Shown here one piece after another: positions 34,985-44,017 of a stretch of DNA of 64,000 nt. Source of the DNA: Hymenobacter properus (GTDB taxonomy: Bacteria; Bacteroidota; Bacteroidia; Cytophagales; Hymenobacteraceae); the NCBI RefSeq assembly GCF_015694735.1, contig NZ_JADQDP010000002.1, positions 1-64,000 of the forward strand, in the 5' to 3' direction. The notes beneath the pieces were generated by a model. That model was not told the origin of the DNA and did no database searches. It worked only from the letters and a program-made list of their open reading frames with translations. Position numbers and translations under genes: made by a program. Every line of letters starts with the position of its first letter. Position 1 is the first letter of the stretch.

Positions 34985-35764
34985 TTAAAGCGTATTGTTC
35001 AGCAGCGGTAGTTTCAGCAGCTTCTCCATATACGGCTGCGGCACGGTGCGGCGCAGCAGGGTATCGGTATGACGCAGGTGGTGGGTGTCGGTGCCCACGA
35101 AATCAACCAGTCCGCCGTCAATGAGTTGCTCAGCTACTTTCTTGGCGCCCGGCGAGTAGTAGCCGGCCAGTGAGTTCAGATTTACTTGCAGCAGCACGTC
35201 GTAGTCGCGGCGCATCTTCTCAATTTCGGCGAAGCGCCCGTACAGGTAGGTGTAGCGCTCGGGGTGGGCCAGCACCGGCCGGTAGCCCTGCGCTTTCATC
35301 TCGAAGATTATTTCGTAGAGGTTAAGCGGCTCATTCATGTACGATGTTTCGAACAGTAGATACCGCTTCTCGCCGCCGAAGGTGAGCATTTCGGTGCCGT
35401 CGGCCAGCTTGCGGCCCAAGAACTCATCGAGGTAATACTCGGCTGCGCAGCTCAGCTCCACGTCGGTGATACCGGCGGCTGTGGCAGCTTCGCGCATGAG
35501 CTGTAAAGCTGCCCGGATGCCCTCCGGCGTGTTTTTGTAGAAGTCGCCCATGATGTGGGGCGTCATCACTAGCTTGCGGAAGCCTAGCGCGCGCAGGGCC
35601 CGCAGCAAGTCCAGCGAGTGCTCCACCGTCTCGGCGCCGTCGTCGAGGCCAGGCAGCAGGTGCGAGTGCATGTCGGCCCCCAGTGTGGCCAGGGCCGCTA
35701 CGGGCGCGGCCGACGTGGGCTCGGGCGCCGCCCCGCCAAAAAGTTTTTGCCAGAACGAAGCCAT
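34985..35764 (-). CDS. Tyrosine-protein phosphatase, CpsB/YwqE family (PHP domain)
   Basis: Metal-dependent phosphatase that removes phosphate from the tyrosine kinase of capsule synthesis. PHP-domain motifs: DMHSHLLPGLDDGAE (31-45), TPHIMGDFY, ELSCAAEYYLDE, VLAHPERY and DFVGTDTHHL, all metal ligands kept. 259 residues. It follows the Wzc-type kinase gene by 15 bases, so kinase and phosphatase are co-transcribed and act as a switch on polymer length or export. Confidence 0.93.
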   Translation of the reverse strand: MASFWQKLFGGAAPEPTSAAPVAALATLGADMHSHLLPGLDDGAETVEHSLDLLRALRALGFRKLVMTPHIMGDFYKNTPEGIRAALQLMREAATAAGITDVELSCAAEYYLDEFLGRKLADGTEMLTFGGEKRYLLFETSYMNEPLNLYEIIFEMKAQGYRPVLAHPERYTYLYGRFAEIEKMRRDYDVLLQVNLNSLAGYYSPGAKKVAEQLIDGGLVDFVGTDTHHLRHTDTLLRRTVPQPYMEKLLKLPLLNNTL

Positions 35765-35779
35765 GGTACGTGCCGGGCG

Positions 35780-38293
35780 TTAGGTGAAAAACTTCTTCAG
35801 CTTCTGGCCAAAGGTGAGTGGGCGGCTCGACGGCTCCTCGTAGTAGCCCTGGCCGTAGCCGCCGTAGTTGCCATACCCGTAGCCATATCCATACCCGTAG
35901 CCATACCCGTAGCCCGCCCCTGACGGTGCGTCGTTGAGGATGGTGCACATGGTGGTGAAGTTGTTGCTGCGCATCAGCCGGTTCATGTTCTTGATGAATG
36001 CCTTGCGCGAATAATCGGCCCGCACGATGTAGAGCGGAATGTCGGCCTTACGCATAATCAGGATGCCGTCCGTGACGAGGCCCACCGGCGGGGTATCAAT
36101 CAAAATCACGTCGTAGCTGCGGTACAGCTCCTCAATCATGGCATCGAACCGGTCGCTCAGAATCAACTCCGACGGGTTGGGTGGCGTGGGGCCAGCCGAG
36201 ATGAACTGCAGCGACTCGATGCTAGTCTGCTGAATGCATTCCTGAACGGTATGGCGCTCGATGAGGATAGTACTCACGCCCCGCGTATTCTCGGTGCCGA
36301 AGGCCAGGTTCACCTTGGGCTTGCGCATGTCCAGGTCAAGAATGATGACTCGCTGTCCCGACAGGGCAATGATGCCTGCCAGGTTCACCGTCACGAAGGT
36401 TTTGCCTTCGCCCGAGATGGTCGACGTCACCGAAATCAGCCGCTTCTTTTTGGAAGAGCTAATAAAATCGAGGTTTGTTCGAATAGAGCGAATAGACTCC
36501 GAAATGGCCGACTTAGGGTTCTTGTCCACCACCAAGCGCGAAATCTCCATCTTTTCCTTGTCGTAAGTCGGAATGATGCCCAGCACCGAAGCTTTGGTGC
36601 TGCGCTCCAACTCCCGCACCGTCGTGATTGTGTTGTGCATGAAGTAGCGCACCGCAATCAGGCCCAGGCCCAGCAGCAGGCCGCCGGCCAGCCCAATGGC
36701 ATAAGCCAGGAGCTTGTTGGGGAAGATGGGCGCCGACGGCAGCGAAGCCGGCGACAGAATGTCAAAGTCGGCGATGTTGCCGGCCTTCTGAATCTCAAAC
36801 TCGATTTTCCGTTGAAACAGGTCTTGGTACTGTTTGCGGTACTGCTCCACCGGGCCGCGCAGGCGGTCCAGCTCAGTGGCCTCGCGCGGCTTGTCCTGCA
36901 ACGCGGTGTTGTATTTGTTGCTCTGCTGGTCCAATAGAGCCAGCTGGCGCCGCAACAGCTTTTCGTCCTGCAGCAGCACGCGCCGGATTTTGTTGCGCGT
37001 AAACTCCATGTTGGCCTGGCGTTGCTGCACAGCTTCGGTTCGGTCGGTGCTGGAGCGGCGCAACCGGCGCAGTTGCCACTGCTGGTCGTTCAACTCGTTG
37101 AGTCCCGACGCGAGTTGTGGGTCTTCCAGGCCTGCGATGGCGGGAATACTTTCCTCTACTCGCTCATCCTCTGAGGACGTGATGCTTTCTTCCTTGATGA
37201 GCCGGCTGAGTTCGGCCAGCAGCCCCAGCTTCTCGTTCAGGGCCGTTCGGTCCAGTTCCAGCTTCTCTAGCTTGGTGGTGAGCGCGCCGGCTTCGGCGTT
37301 CGGGTCGTAGACTCCGCTTCGCTCGATGAAGGCTTGCAGCCGGGCCTGGGCCTCTTGCAACTGCTGCTTGGTGTCGTTGAGGGTTTTGTCCAGAAACTTG
37401 GTTTGCAAGTCCACCGACTGGGCTTTCTGCGCCAGCTTGGCCTGTTTGTAAACCGTGTCTATTTTGTTGACAATGCTCTGAGCCTTAATAGGAGTAAAGT
37501 CCTTGAACGAAATGCCAATGGTGTTGGCGCTGGGGTTCACCACTTCCACGGCCAGGTTTTTATCGAGATAAGCGTTGACGGCCTGGTCGTCCTGAATGGT
37601 GAAGTGATAATCTGAACTCAGCGCTTCCTTGGTTAGATACCGGGTGCCGTCTATGCGCAGCTGAATCCCCGGCAAATTGATGGGCTGGCCCAAGGCATAT
37701 TCGCCGCCCTGCGTGTTTCCCTGGTTAATGAATTCCAGCTTGAAGCGTTGCAAGCTGGTGAATTTCAGGCTGAATTTCCGGTTGTAAAGGGCCGGGTCGG
37801 CAATGGTGTAGGTGACGTGGAACGGCGAGGCGGTGTAAAGCTCGGTTTCCAGCACGGTGCCCTGGACGTAATAGTTTACGTCCAGCGCCAACGAATCTTT
37901 GAGCCGTTGGTAGATGATGTTGGACTTAATCAACTCTACTTCGCCGGCCAGCTTGCTGCCCCCCGCTTTATCCGCGGCCGGGCCTATTTGCTCGGCCAGG
38001 CCGAGGTCGGCGGCCTGCGTGCGCTCGGCAATCTTGAGCAGCGACGACGACTGGTACACCGGCTTGGTGTAGCGCAGGTACAACCAGGAGGCCGTCACGC
38101 CCAGCACGATGAGCAGCAGCAGCCATAGCAGGCTGCGGCGGGCCACTAGTACCAGCGTGGTCACATCCAGGCCCGCGGAGTCGTCCTCGTCGGCGCCCGG
38201 GTCGCTGGGCAGCAGAGCCGGCGGGGCCGTGCCCCCGCCCCCCGCTGCGTTGCGGATGAGTTGTTCGAGCTCGAGATTTTCGTTTATAGCCAT
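35780..38293 (-). CDS. Polysaccharide co-polymerase with tyrosine autokinase domain (Wzc-like)
   Basis: 837-residue inner-membrane protein. N-terminal transmembrane helix in LLLLIVLGVTASWLYL, a Wzz-type periplasmic region with long coiled coils, the second transmembrane helix near FPNKLLAYAIGLAGGLLLG, then the BY-kinase with Walker A SGEGKT, Walker A' VIILDLDMRKPK and Walker B VILIDTPP. The C-terminal tail has the run of seven Tyr-Gly pairs followed by four more tyrosines, the autophosphorylation cluster. Works with the Wza-type lipoprotein (upstream gene) and CpsB phosphatase (downstream gene). Confidence 0.95.
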   Translation of the reverse strand: MAINENLELEQLIRNAAGGGGTAPPALLPSDPGADEDDSAGLDVTTLVLVARRSLLWLLLLIVLGVTASWLYLRYTKPVYQSSSLLKIAERTQAADLGLAEQIGPAADKAGGSKLAGEVELIKSNIIYQRLKDSLALDVNYYVQGTVLETELYTASPFHVTYTIADPALYNRKFSLKFTSLQRFKLEFINQGNTQGGEYALGQPINLPGIQLRIDGTRYLTKEALSSDYHFTIQDDQAVNAYLDKNLAVEVVNPSANTIGISFKDFTPIKAQSIVNKIDTVYKQAKLAQKAQSVDLQTKFLDKTLNDTKQQLQEAQARLQAFIERSGVYDPNAEAGALTTKLEKLELDRTALNEKLGLLAELSRLIKEESITSSEDERVEESIPAIAGLEDPQLASGLNELNDQQWQLRRLRRSSTDRTEAVQQRQANMEFTRNKIRRVLLQDEKLLRRQLALLDQQSNKYNTALQDKPREATELDRLRGPVEQYRKQYQDLFQRKIEFEIQKAGNIADFDILSPASLPSAPIFPNKLLAYAIGLAGGLLLGLGLIAVRYFMHNTITTVRELERSTKASVLGIIPTYDKEKMEISRLVVDKNPKSAISESIRSIRTNLDFISSSKKKRLISVTSTISGEGKTFVTVNLAGIIALSGQRVIILDLDMRKPKVNLAFGTENTRGVSTILIERHTVQECIQQTSIESLQFISAGPTPPNPSELILSDRFDAMIEELYRSYDVILIDTPPVGLVTDGILIMRKADIPLYIVRADYSRKAFIKNMNRLMRSNNFTTMCTILNDAPSGAGYGYGYGYGYGYGYGNYGGYGQGYYEEPSSRPLTFGQKLKKFFT
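35871..35914 (-). repeat. 12-bp coding repeat for the Tyr-Gly tail
   Basis: Near-perfect copies of TACGGGTATGGC on the minus strand encode the Tyr-Gly run of the kinase tail. The unit is a multiple of three, so copy-number change alters the tyrosine number without shifting the frame. Confidence 0.8.
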
Positions 38294-38359
38294 TACACTA
38301 GAATTGCCAGGTTTGCCCGCTGCTAAAAACGGTATACGGAGGATGAAACCGCGCAGCGG

Positions 38360-39295
38360 TTAGCGCCGCACCTGCGATATAATAAAGAACGTAGTAGTAA
38401 ACACGAGGCTGGTCAGGCTCAGAATCGGAGCCGCGTCGGTCAGCGCATCGAGGAAGGGGCGCCGGATGGGTTCCACGTAAATGACGTCGTTGGGCTCAAT
38501 CTGCAGGTTGGCCCGGCGCATGCCATTTAGGGTCGACAAATCTATTTGCTGCACCCGCGGGTTTTTCAAATCGCCTCGGATGATGCGAATGTTGTCGGCC
38601 CGGCCGCCGTTGCGGTAGAGGCCGCCGCTGCCGCCACCCTGCCCGTCGATGCCGCCCGCCAGGGCCAGCACTTCCAGGAGGTTCATGTTGTCGTTGGTGA
38701 GGGAAATGACCTGGCCGCCCACCGAGCCCAGCACAATCACGCGGTTGTTAGTCACGCGCGTGGTCACGAAAGGCTGTATGTAATATTCCTGGTAGCGGGT
38801 GGCCAGCAGACTGTCGGCTTGCAGCAGCGAATACCCACTGATGCGAACACGGCCCAGCATCGGCAGCACCACGGTGCCATCGGCCTGCACCAAAAATTCG
38901 GAGCCCCCCGACGCCGACCCGCCGCCGGAACTGCGCGTGGGCTGGGCACTACGGCCGCCCCCCCCCTGGCCGCCCACCACGCTGCCCCGGCTGGGCAAGT
39001 TGCCCGAAGGAGAACCAAACGGCAACTCGCCGTTGGGGTCGAGGATGCGTTCGCCCTTGTTGGTGTTCACCCGCACTTCCAGAAAGTCGTTGGGCTGAAT
39101 GACATAATTGCGCTCGGTCCGGTTCACCGCGATGCGCAGTTTGGTGCTATCGAGCTGGCGGCCCTGGCTATCGGTGAGGCGGAAAAGGGTGCGCTTCTGA
39201 TAGTATTTCGTGGAAGCGCACGACGAAAAAAACAGCAGGGCGGGCAAGGCCAGCAGCCACAGCCGCCCCAGGCGGCGAAGAGAGAAAGACGGCAT
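38360..39295 (-). CDS. Polysaccharide export lipoprotein (Wza-like)
   Basis: 311-residue outer-membrane lipoprotein: signal with lipobox FFSSC (Cys26), a Poly_export domain ([19 protein letters not shown]), a glycine/serine-rich insert at about 120-155 ([19 protein letters not shown]), and SLBB-like region ([26 protein letters not shown]), ending in a hydrophobic C-terminal helix ([17 protein letters not shown]) followed by QVRR. First gene of the capsule export run. Start moved from 39409 to 39295 where the signal peptide begins. Confidence 0.92.
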   Translation of the reverse strand: MPSFSLRRLGRLWLLALPALLFFSSCASTKYYQKRTLFRLTDSQGRQLDSTKLRIAVNRTERNYVIQPNDFLEVRVNTNKGERILDPNGELPFGSPSGNLPSRGSVVGGQGGGGRSAQPTRSSGGGSASGGSEFLVQADGTVVLPMLGRVRISGYSLLQADSLLATRYQEYYIQPFVTTRVTNNRVIVLGSVGGQVISLTNDNMNLLEVLALAGGIDGQGGGSGGLYRNGGRADNIRIIRGDLKNPRVQQIDLSTLNGMRRANLQIEPNDVIYVEPIRRPFLDALTDAAPILSLTSLVFTTTFFIISQVRR

Positions 39296-39547
39296 GAAGG
39301 CCAAGGAGTGCAGAATCAAAGAAAAATTCCGGAAATTCCCGCAGCCATCGGCGGCAGGTTTCCCCCAAAAAGCCTCAAAAGTAACGCTTTTGCCGCGCCC
39401 GTTCAACATCCGGCCTCGGTGGCCGGCCCCGCCCTCGCCGTTGCCAACGCCGAAACACGTACTTTCGTGTGGCCAAAACGAACAGTCGTTCGTTTCGAAA
39501 AATACTTTCTCACGTACTCACAATTCCCACCAACCGCTCTTACTTCC

Positions 39548-40693
39548 ATGGAAGCCGTAGCCACCGAAAACCAAACCATGATTGCGCAGATGGTGCGCGA
39601 TTTTGGCGCCCAGCACATCAAGCCCCACATGATGAAGTGGGACGAAAGCCAGGAATTTCCCGTCGATGTGTTCCATAAGTTGGGCGAGCTCGGCCTCATG
39701 GGCGTGCTGGTACCGCAGGAATACGGCGGGGCCGGTTTCGGCTACATGGAGTACGTGACGGCCATTGCCGAACTGGCCAAGATTGACGGCAGCATCGGCC
39801 TGAGCATGGCCGCCCACAACTCACTCTGCACCGGTCACATCCTGCAGCACGCCTCCGAGGAGCAAAAGCATAAGTACTTGCCCAAGCTGGCCAGCGGCGA
39901 GTGGATTGGCGCCTGGGGCCTCACCGAGCCCAACACCGGCTCCGACGCCGGCAACATGCGCACTACTGCTGTGCTCGATGAGAGCGGCGAGAATTACATC
40001 CTCAACGGCGCCAAAAACTTCATCACCCACGGCAAAACCGGCAACGTGGCCGTTGTCATCGCCCGCACCGGCGAAGTAGGCGACTCGCACGGTATGACGG
40101 CCTTCATCATCGAGCGGGGCACGCCTGGCTTTGCTGCCGGCCGCAAGGAAGACAAGCTGGGCATGCGTGCTTCCGAAACCACCGAGTTGATTTTCACCGA
40201 CTGCAAGGTGCCCGTGGGCAATGTTATCGGCAAGGTGGGCGACGGCTTTGTGCAGAGCTTGAAGGTGCTCGATGGCGGCCGCATCAGCATTGCGGCGCTC
40301 AGCCTGGGCATTGCTCAGGGCGCCTACGAAGCGGCCTTGCAATACAGCAAGGAGCGTCAGCAGTTCAACCAGCCCATCAGCAACTTCCAGGGCATTGCCT
40401 TTAAGCTGGCTGACATGGCCACCGAGATTGAGGCTGCCAGCCTGCTCACCTATCGCGCCGCCGCCATGAAGGACGCTGGGCAGAACGTAAACCGTGAATC
40501 GGCCATGGCCAAGCTGTACGCCTCCGAAGTGAGCGTGCGCGTGGCCAACGACGGCGTGCAAATCTTCGGTGGCTACGGTTACACGAAAGATTACCCGGCC
40601 GAGAAGTACTACCGCGACGCCAAGCTGTGCACCATCGGCGAAGGGACCAGCGAAATCCAGAAGTTGGTCATTGCCCGCACGCTGCTGAAGTAG
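39548..40693 (+). CDS. Acyl-CoA dehydrogenase (short/branched-chain type)
   Basis: FAD flavoenzyme of beta-oxidation or branched amino acid breakdown. N-terminal helical domain, middle domain with [13 protein letters not shown] and FITHGKTG, C-terminal domain with [19 protein letters not shown] and the catalytic Glu365 in IGEGTSEIQ, the position used by short-chain and butyryl-CoA dehydrogenases. 381 residues. An open frame extends 334 codons upstream, antisense to the Wza-like gene; that part is a shadow, and ATG 39548 gives the normal N-terminus. Confidence 0.95.
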   Translation: MEAVATENQTMIAQMVRDFGAQHIKPHMMKWDESQEFPVDVFHKLGELGLMGVLVPQEYGGAGFGYMEYVTAIAELAKIDGSIGLSMAAHNSLCTGHILQHASEEQKHKYLPKLASGEWIGAWGLTEPNTGSDAGNMRTTAVLDESGENYILNGAKNFITHGKTGNVAVVIARTGEVGDSHGMTAFIIERGTPGFAAGRKEDKLGMRASETTELIFTDCKVPVGNVIGKVGDGFVQSLKVLDGGRISIAALSLGIAQGAYEAALQYSKERQQFNQPISNFQGIAFKLADMATEIEAASLLTYRAAAMKDAGQNVNRESAMAKLYASEVSVRVANDGVQIFGGYGYTKDYPAEKYYRDAKLCTIGEGTSEIQKLVIARTLLK

Positions 40694-40709
40694 ACCACCA
40701 ATTCGCTGA

Positions 40710-40830
40710 ATTAACCGCGCATTCCACGGATTTTGTGGCCAAGCCGAAACGTTTTGGGCGACATCGGCCTACGCTTAATTGAAGTCGACTACAAAATCCG
40801 TGGAATCCGTTGTTAATCCGACGAATCCGT
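40710..40830. repeat. Inverted repeat made of ATCCG words upstream of rpsU
   Basis: The left arm (about 40710-40740) with ATTCCACGGATTTTGTGG is the near reverse complement of CTACAAAATCCGTGGAAT (from 40791). The right arm continues with further AATCCG words (TTAATCCGACGAATCCGTG) to 40830. It runs directly into the rpsU promoter. Confidence 0.75.
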
Positions 40831-40841
40831 GATTATCTTTG
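40810..40841 (+). promoter_or_regulatory. Promoter of rpsU
   Basis: TATCTTTG at 40834-40841 is an exact TAnnTTTG match, and TTG at 40810-40812 stands 21 bases before it as the -33 element. The -33 part is inside the ATCCG-word repeat. The rpsU start is 49 bases downstream of the -7 box. Confidence 0.7.
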
Positions 40842-40890
40842 CGGCCCGGTTTGCACCGCCCTCGACTGAAAACTTCCCTCACTCCCTGAT

Positions 40891-41085
40891 ATGATTATCG
40901 TTCAAATCAAAGACAACGAATCGGTTGACCGCGCTCTGAAGCGCTTCAAAAAGAAATTCGAGCGCACCGGCGTGCTGAAAGAGCTGCGTCGTCGCACGTT
41001 CTTCCAGAAGCCCAGCGTGACCCAGCGCAAAATGAAGCAGAAAGCCGTGTACAAGCTGGCTACCTACGGTCAGCCCGGCGAATAA
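40891..41085 (+). CDS. rpsU: 30S ribosomal protein S21
   Basis: 64-residue basic ribosomal protein starting [27 protein letters not shown], matching S21 of Bacteroidota. Binds the small subunit near the 3' end of 16S rRNA, where translation initiation in Bacteroidota differs from E. coli. First of three genes (rpsU, xerC-like, hpf) that are commonly adjacent in this phylum. Its own terminator follows. Confidence 0.97.
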   Translation: MIIVQIKDNESVDRALKRFKKKFERTGVLKELRRRTFFQKPSVTQRKMKQKAVYKLATYGQPGE

Positions 41086-41116
41086 GCTTTCGTTTTAAGC
41101 GCGGATTAGCTTTGCT

Positions 41117-41161
41117 AAAAACCGGCTGGTTTGCCTTGCGAGGCAAGCCGGCCGGTTTTTT
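41117..41161 (+). terminator. rpsU terminator
   Basis: A long imperfect stem, AAAAACCGGC (41117-41126) with GCCGGTTTTT and inner TTGCCT/AGGCAA pairing, followed by T6. It separates rpsU from the xerC-like gene. Confidence 0.85.
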
Positions 41162-41207
41162 CGCGTCCGTATAGCAGCGGTTAGATTGGTAGGAAAGAAA
41201 AAAATGT

Positions 41208-41243
41208 TACCTTGAACGCCCGGCCCAAACGCCGGGCGTTTTT
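41208..41243 (+). promoter_or_regulatory. Weak promoter box and leader hairpin before the xerC-like gene
   Basis: TACCTTGA at 41208-41215 partly matches TAnnTTTG. It is followed at once by a perfect stem AACGCCCGGC (41215-41224) / GCCGGGCGTT (41231-41240) and TTTTT, a terminator-like hairpin 9-12 bases before the start codon at 41253. It may limit expression of the recombinase. Confidence 0.4.
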
Positions 41244-41252
41244 GCTGTTGGT

Positions 41253-42131
41253 ATGGATGCCTTTCTCGATTTCTTGCGCTTTGAGAAGCGCTACAGCGCC
41301 CACACGCTCACCTCGTATCAAACCGACCTCGGCCAGTTTGCCGCTTACCTGAAATCGGCCTACGAACTGGCCGACCCCGCGCAGGCCACCCACCCGCTCA
41401 TCCGCGGTTGGGTGGTGGAACTGATGCAGCAAGACTTGGACCCCCGCACCGTGAACCGCAAGGTGGCCTGCTTGCGCTCCTACTACAAGTTCCTGCTGCG
41501 CGCCGGCACCATTGCCAGCAATCCCATGCTGCGCATCAAGGCCCCGAAGATGGCCAAGAAGCTGCCCGAGTTCGTGCCCGAAGAGGCCCTGAACGGCTTG
41601 TTAAATACCTTCGAATTCAGCGACGACTTTGTGGGCCACCGCGACCAATTGGTGCTGGAAATGCTTTACGGTACCGGTATTCGCCTGTCGGAGCTCATCG
41701 GTATTTATCCCGACGACGTGAGCTTGGGCGCGGGCACGGTGCGCGTCACGGGCAAGGGCAACAAGCAGCGTATCGTGCCGCTAAACCCCACGCTTAAGCT
41801 GGTGATTGAAAAGTATCAGGCTCGGCGAGCGCACGAGTTTGGCGCCATCGGCGGGCCGCTGCTGCTCACCGACAAGGGCGAGGCGATGTATGAAAAGCTG
41901 GTGTACCGCACCGTGAAGCGGTATTTGAGCCAGATTACAACGTCCGGCGCGCAGCAGCACCCGCACGCTTTGCGCCACGCGTTTGCCACCCATTTGCTGG
42001 GCAAGGGGGCCGACCTCAACTCCATCAAAGAGCTGCTGGGGCATGCCAGTTTGGCGGCCACGCAGGTGTACACGCACCTGTCCGTCGACCGCCTGAAATC
42101 CGTATTTGAACAGGCCCACCCACGGGCCTGA
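41253..42131 (+). CDS. Tyrosine recombinase, XerC/D-like
   Basis: Chromosome-dimer-resolution type recombinase. An N-terminal SAM-like core-binding domain is followed by the catalytic domain with all six residues visible: Arg144 in GTGIRLSEL, Lys168 in VTGKGNKQR, His238 and Arg241 in HPHALRHAFATH, His264 in LLGHASLAATQ and Tyr273 in VYTHLS. 292 residues. Its place between rpsU and hpf is the usual one in Bacteroidota, so it is a core gene and not a mobile integrase. A terminator-like hairpin precedes it. Confidence 0.93.
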   Translation: MDAFLDFLRFEKRYSAHTLTSYQTDLGQFAAYLKSAYELADPAQATHPLIRGWVVELMQQDLDPRTVNRKVACLRSYYKFLLRAGTIASNPMLRIKAPKMAKKLPEFVPEEALNGLLNTFEFSDDFVGHRDQLVLEMLYGTGIRLSELIGIYPDDVSLGAGTVRVTGKGNKQRIVPLNPTLKLVIEKYQARRAHEFGAIGGPLLLTDKGEAMYEKLVYRTVKRYLSQITTSGAQQHPHALRHAFATHLLGKGADLNSIKELLGHASLAATQVYTHLSVDRLKSVFEQAHPRA

Positions 42132-42169
42132 GTTTACCACACCCTTTTTACCTCTTAATCAACTTCTTT

Positions 42170-42469
42170 ATGAAAGTTCAGATGCATTCGGTGCACTTCG
42201 ACGCCGACAAGAAATTGCTTGACTTCGTACAGCAACGCCTCAATAAGCTTGAAACTTTTTATGATAAGTTCACCGATGGCGAGGTGATTATGCGCCTCAA
42301 CAACAAAGACGGAATTGATAACAAGACGGTCGAAATAAAGCTGTTTGTGCCTGGCTCTACCCTGTTCAGCACCGAAGACGCCGCTTCTTTCGAAGCCGCC
42401 GCTGACGCCGCCACCGAAAGCCTGCGCCGCCAGATTACCCGGTACAAAGAAAAGACAATGAGCCACTAG
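42170..42469 (+). CDS. hpf: Ribosome hibernation-promoting factor (HPF/RaiA family)
   Basis: Short-form hibernation factor of 99 residues that binds the 30S decoding region and silences ribosomes in stationary phase. The beta-alpha-beta-beta-beta-alpha fold is readable: MKVQMHSVHFDADKKLLDFV, then LETFYDKFTDGEVIMRLNN and a C-terminal helix SFEAAADAATESLRRQI. It is 38 bases after the recombinase gene and probably co-transcribed. In many relatives tRNA genes and tuf follow; here metK is convergent instead. Confidence 0.92.
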   Translation: MKVQMHSVHFDADKKLLDFVQQRLNKLETFYDKFTDGEVIMRLNNKDGIDNKTVEIKLFVPGSTLFSTEDAASFEAAADAATESLRRQITRYKEKTMSH

Positions 42470-42472
42470 GTT

Positions 42473-42620
42473 TTAGTGGTTGGTGATTAACGGTTAGCGG
42501 CTACCTTTTTCATTGCCGCATATAAAAAGCCCCGCTTGTGAGCACAAGCGGGGCTTTTTGCTAAGAGTAAGTAATGGCGTCAGCAACTAATCACTGACCA
42601 CTAATCATTAACCATTAATT
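42473..42620. repeat. Opposed 7-bp-phased arrays around a terminator
   Basis: Left arm 42473-42500 is four exact-phase 7-base units (TTAGTGG, then TTGGTGA and two more). Right arm 42579-42620 is six units in the opposite sense (such as ACTAATC, twice). Between them is a terminator. The left arm starts 3 bases after the hpf stop codon, and the right arm contains the metK stop codon at 42615-42617. Confidence 0.8.
42524..42559. terminator. Bidirectional terminator between hpf and metK
   Basis: AAAAAGCCCCGCTTGTG at 42524-42540 pairs exactly with CACAAGCGGGGCTTTTT at 42543-42559 with a two-base loop. A and T runs at both ends. Confidence 0.9.
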
Positions 42621-43880
42621 CAGTCCAAACTCGGCCTTAATCTGGGGCACGTAGTCGAGCTTTTCCCAGGTGAAGGTTTCAAAAGTTTTGGTTTCGCCGC
42701 CGGGCATCACCACGTTCACGGTGCCGGGCTGGCGGCCCATGTGACCGTAGGCGGCCGTCTGGGCGAAGATGGGGTTTTGCAGGCCAAAACGCTTCACGAT
42801 GGCGTAGGGGCGCAGGTCGAACAGCTTCTGCACCTTCTCGGCCACTTCGCCATCGGTCATGGGCTGGCCGCTGGTATTTTTGGCCTTGATAGTGCCGTAG
42901 GTGGTCACGAATACGCCCACCGGCTGGGCCACGCCGATGGCGTAAGCCACTTGCACGAGGGCCTGGTCGGCCACGCCGGCAGCCACTAGGTTTTTGGCGA
43001 TGTGGCGGGCGGCGTAGGCGGCCGAGCGGTCCACTTTCGACGAGTCTTTGCCCGAGAAGGCGCCGCCGCCGTGGGCGCCCTTGCCGCCGTAGGTGTCCAC
43101 AATGATTTTGCGGCCGGTGAGGCCGGAATCGCCGTGCGGGCCGCCGATGACGAACTTGCCCGTGGGGTTGATGTGGTAGGTAATCTGGTCGGTGAACAGG
43201 TCTTGCACATCAGCGCTCAAACCCGCTTTCACGCGCGGGATGAGGATGCTGAGCACATCGGCCTTGATTTTCTCGAGCATTTTCTCCTCTGAGGCGTCAA
43301 ATTCATCGTGCTGGGTGCTGATGACGATGGTGTCGATGGCCTCGGGCTTGTGGTCGTCGGAGTAGCGAATGGTGACCTGGCTTTTGGCGTCGGGGCGCAA
43401 GTAGGGCATGTCGCTCTTCTCGCGGCGAATAGCAGCCAGCTCCTGCAGCAGGCGGTGCGATAGGTCGAGGGCCAGGGGCATGTAATTGGCAGTTTCGTGG
43501 CTGGCGTAGCCGAACATCATGCCTTGGTCGCCGGCGCCCTGGTCTTCGTCCTTGGCGCGCTCCACGCCCTGGTTGATGTCGGGCGACTGCTCGTGCAGGC
43601 GGTTCATTACCTCGCAGGTGTCGGCGTTGAAGAGGTATTCGGGTTTATCGTAGCCAATGCGGCGGATGGTTTCGCGGGCAATGGGCTCGGCATCGACGTG
43701 GGCTTTGGACTTGATTTCGCCGGCCACCAGTACAAAATCAGTCGTTACGAGCGTTTCGCAGGCTACTTTAGAGGTAGGGTCCTGACGCAAATACTCATCG
43801 AGGATGGCGTCGGAAATCTGGTCGGCAACTTTATCGGGATGGCCTTCCGAAACTGATTCGGAAGTAAACAGATAGGGCAT
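42615..43880 (-). CDS. metK: S-adenosylmethionine synthetase
   Basis: Makes SAM from methionine and ATP. The N-terminus reads [20 protein letters not shown] with the GHPDK motif at 13-17; further family marks are [12 protein letters not shown], the phosphate loop GGGAFSGKD and the C-terminal GHMGR segment. 421 residues is normal. The ATG at 43878-43880 is used; the frame to 43955 runs through a leader hairpin. With ahcY (49368) it covers SAM formation and SAH removal. The stop codon lies in a heptamer array. Confidence 0.97.
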   Translation of the reverse strand: MPYLFTSESVSEGHPDKVADQISDAILDEYLRQDPTSKVACETLVTTDFVLVAGEIKSKAHVDAEPIARETIRRIGYDKPEYLFNADTCEVMNRLHEQSPDINQGVERAKDEDQGAGDQGMMFGYASHETANYMPLALDLSHRLLQELAAIRREKSDMPYLRPDAKSQVTIRYSDDHKPEAIDTIVISTQHDEFDASEEKMLEKIKADVLSILIPRVKAGLSADVQDLFTDQITYHINPTGKFVIGGPHGDSGLTGRKIIVDTYGGKGAHGGGAFSGKDSSKVDRSAAYAARHIAKNLVAAGVADQALVQVAYAIGVAQPVGVFVTTYGTIKAKNTSGQPMTDGEVAEKVQKLFDLRPYAIVKRFGLQNPIFAQTAAYGHMGRQPGTVNVVMPGGETKTFETFTWEKLDYVPQIKAEFGLN

Positions 43881-43915
43881 TGAGTGCGCGAAAAGAGCAA
43901 AAAGAAAAGAAAGAC

Positions 43916-43960
43916 GCCCGCCCAGCCAGATAGTCGGCGGGCGGGCGCTGGGCAAAAGTA
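43916..43960 (-). promoter_or_regulatory. metK promoter box followed by a leader hairpin
   Basis: On the minus strand TACTTTTG (43960-43953) is an exact TAnnTTTG match. The expected transcript start near 43946 coincides with a stem GCCCGCCC / GGGCGGGC (43946-43939 and 43923-43916), followed by GTCTTTCTTTTC. The hairpin may end the upstream SDR gene, but it also forms the first 30 bases of the metK leader and could attenuate it. Confidence 0.45.
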
Positions 43961-44017
43961 CGAAAGTTCGGGGTATTGCCTACGGCCCTGGGCATAGGCA
44001 AGCGCACGCTGGCGGGC

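Noticed and set aside
38546..39547. N-terminal 334-codon extension of the acyl-CoA dehydrogenase frame
   Set aside because: It runs antisense through the Wza-like lipoprotein gene; the enzyme is complete from the ATG at 39548.
41253..42131. Integrase marking a mobile element
   Set aside because: The tyrosine recombinase lies between rpsU and hpf, its common core position in Bacteroidota, with no att-like repeats or phage genes.
43881..43960. SAM riboswitch before metK
   Set aside because: Only one simple hairpin and a T/C-rich run are visible; the multi-helix junction and pseudoknot bases of known SAM aptamers were not found.
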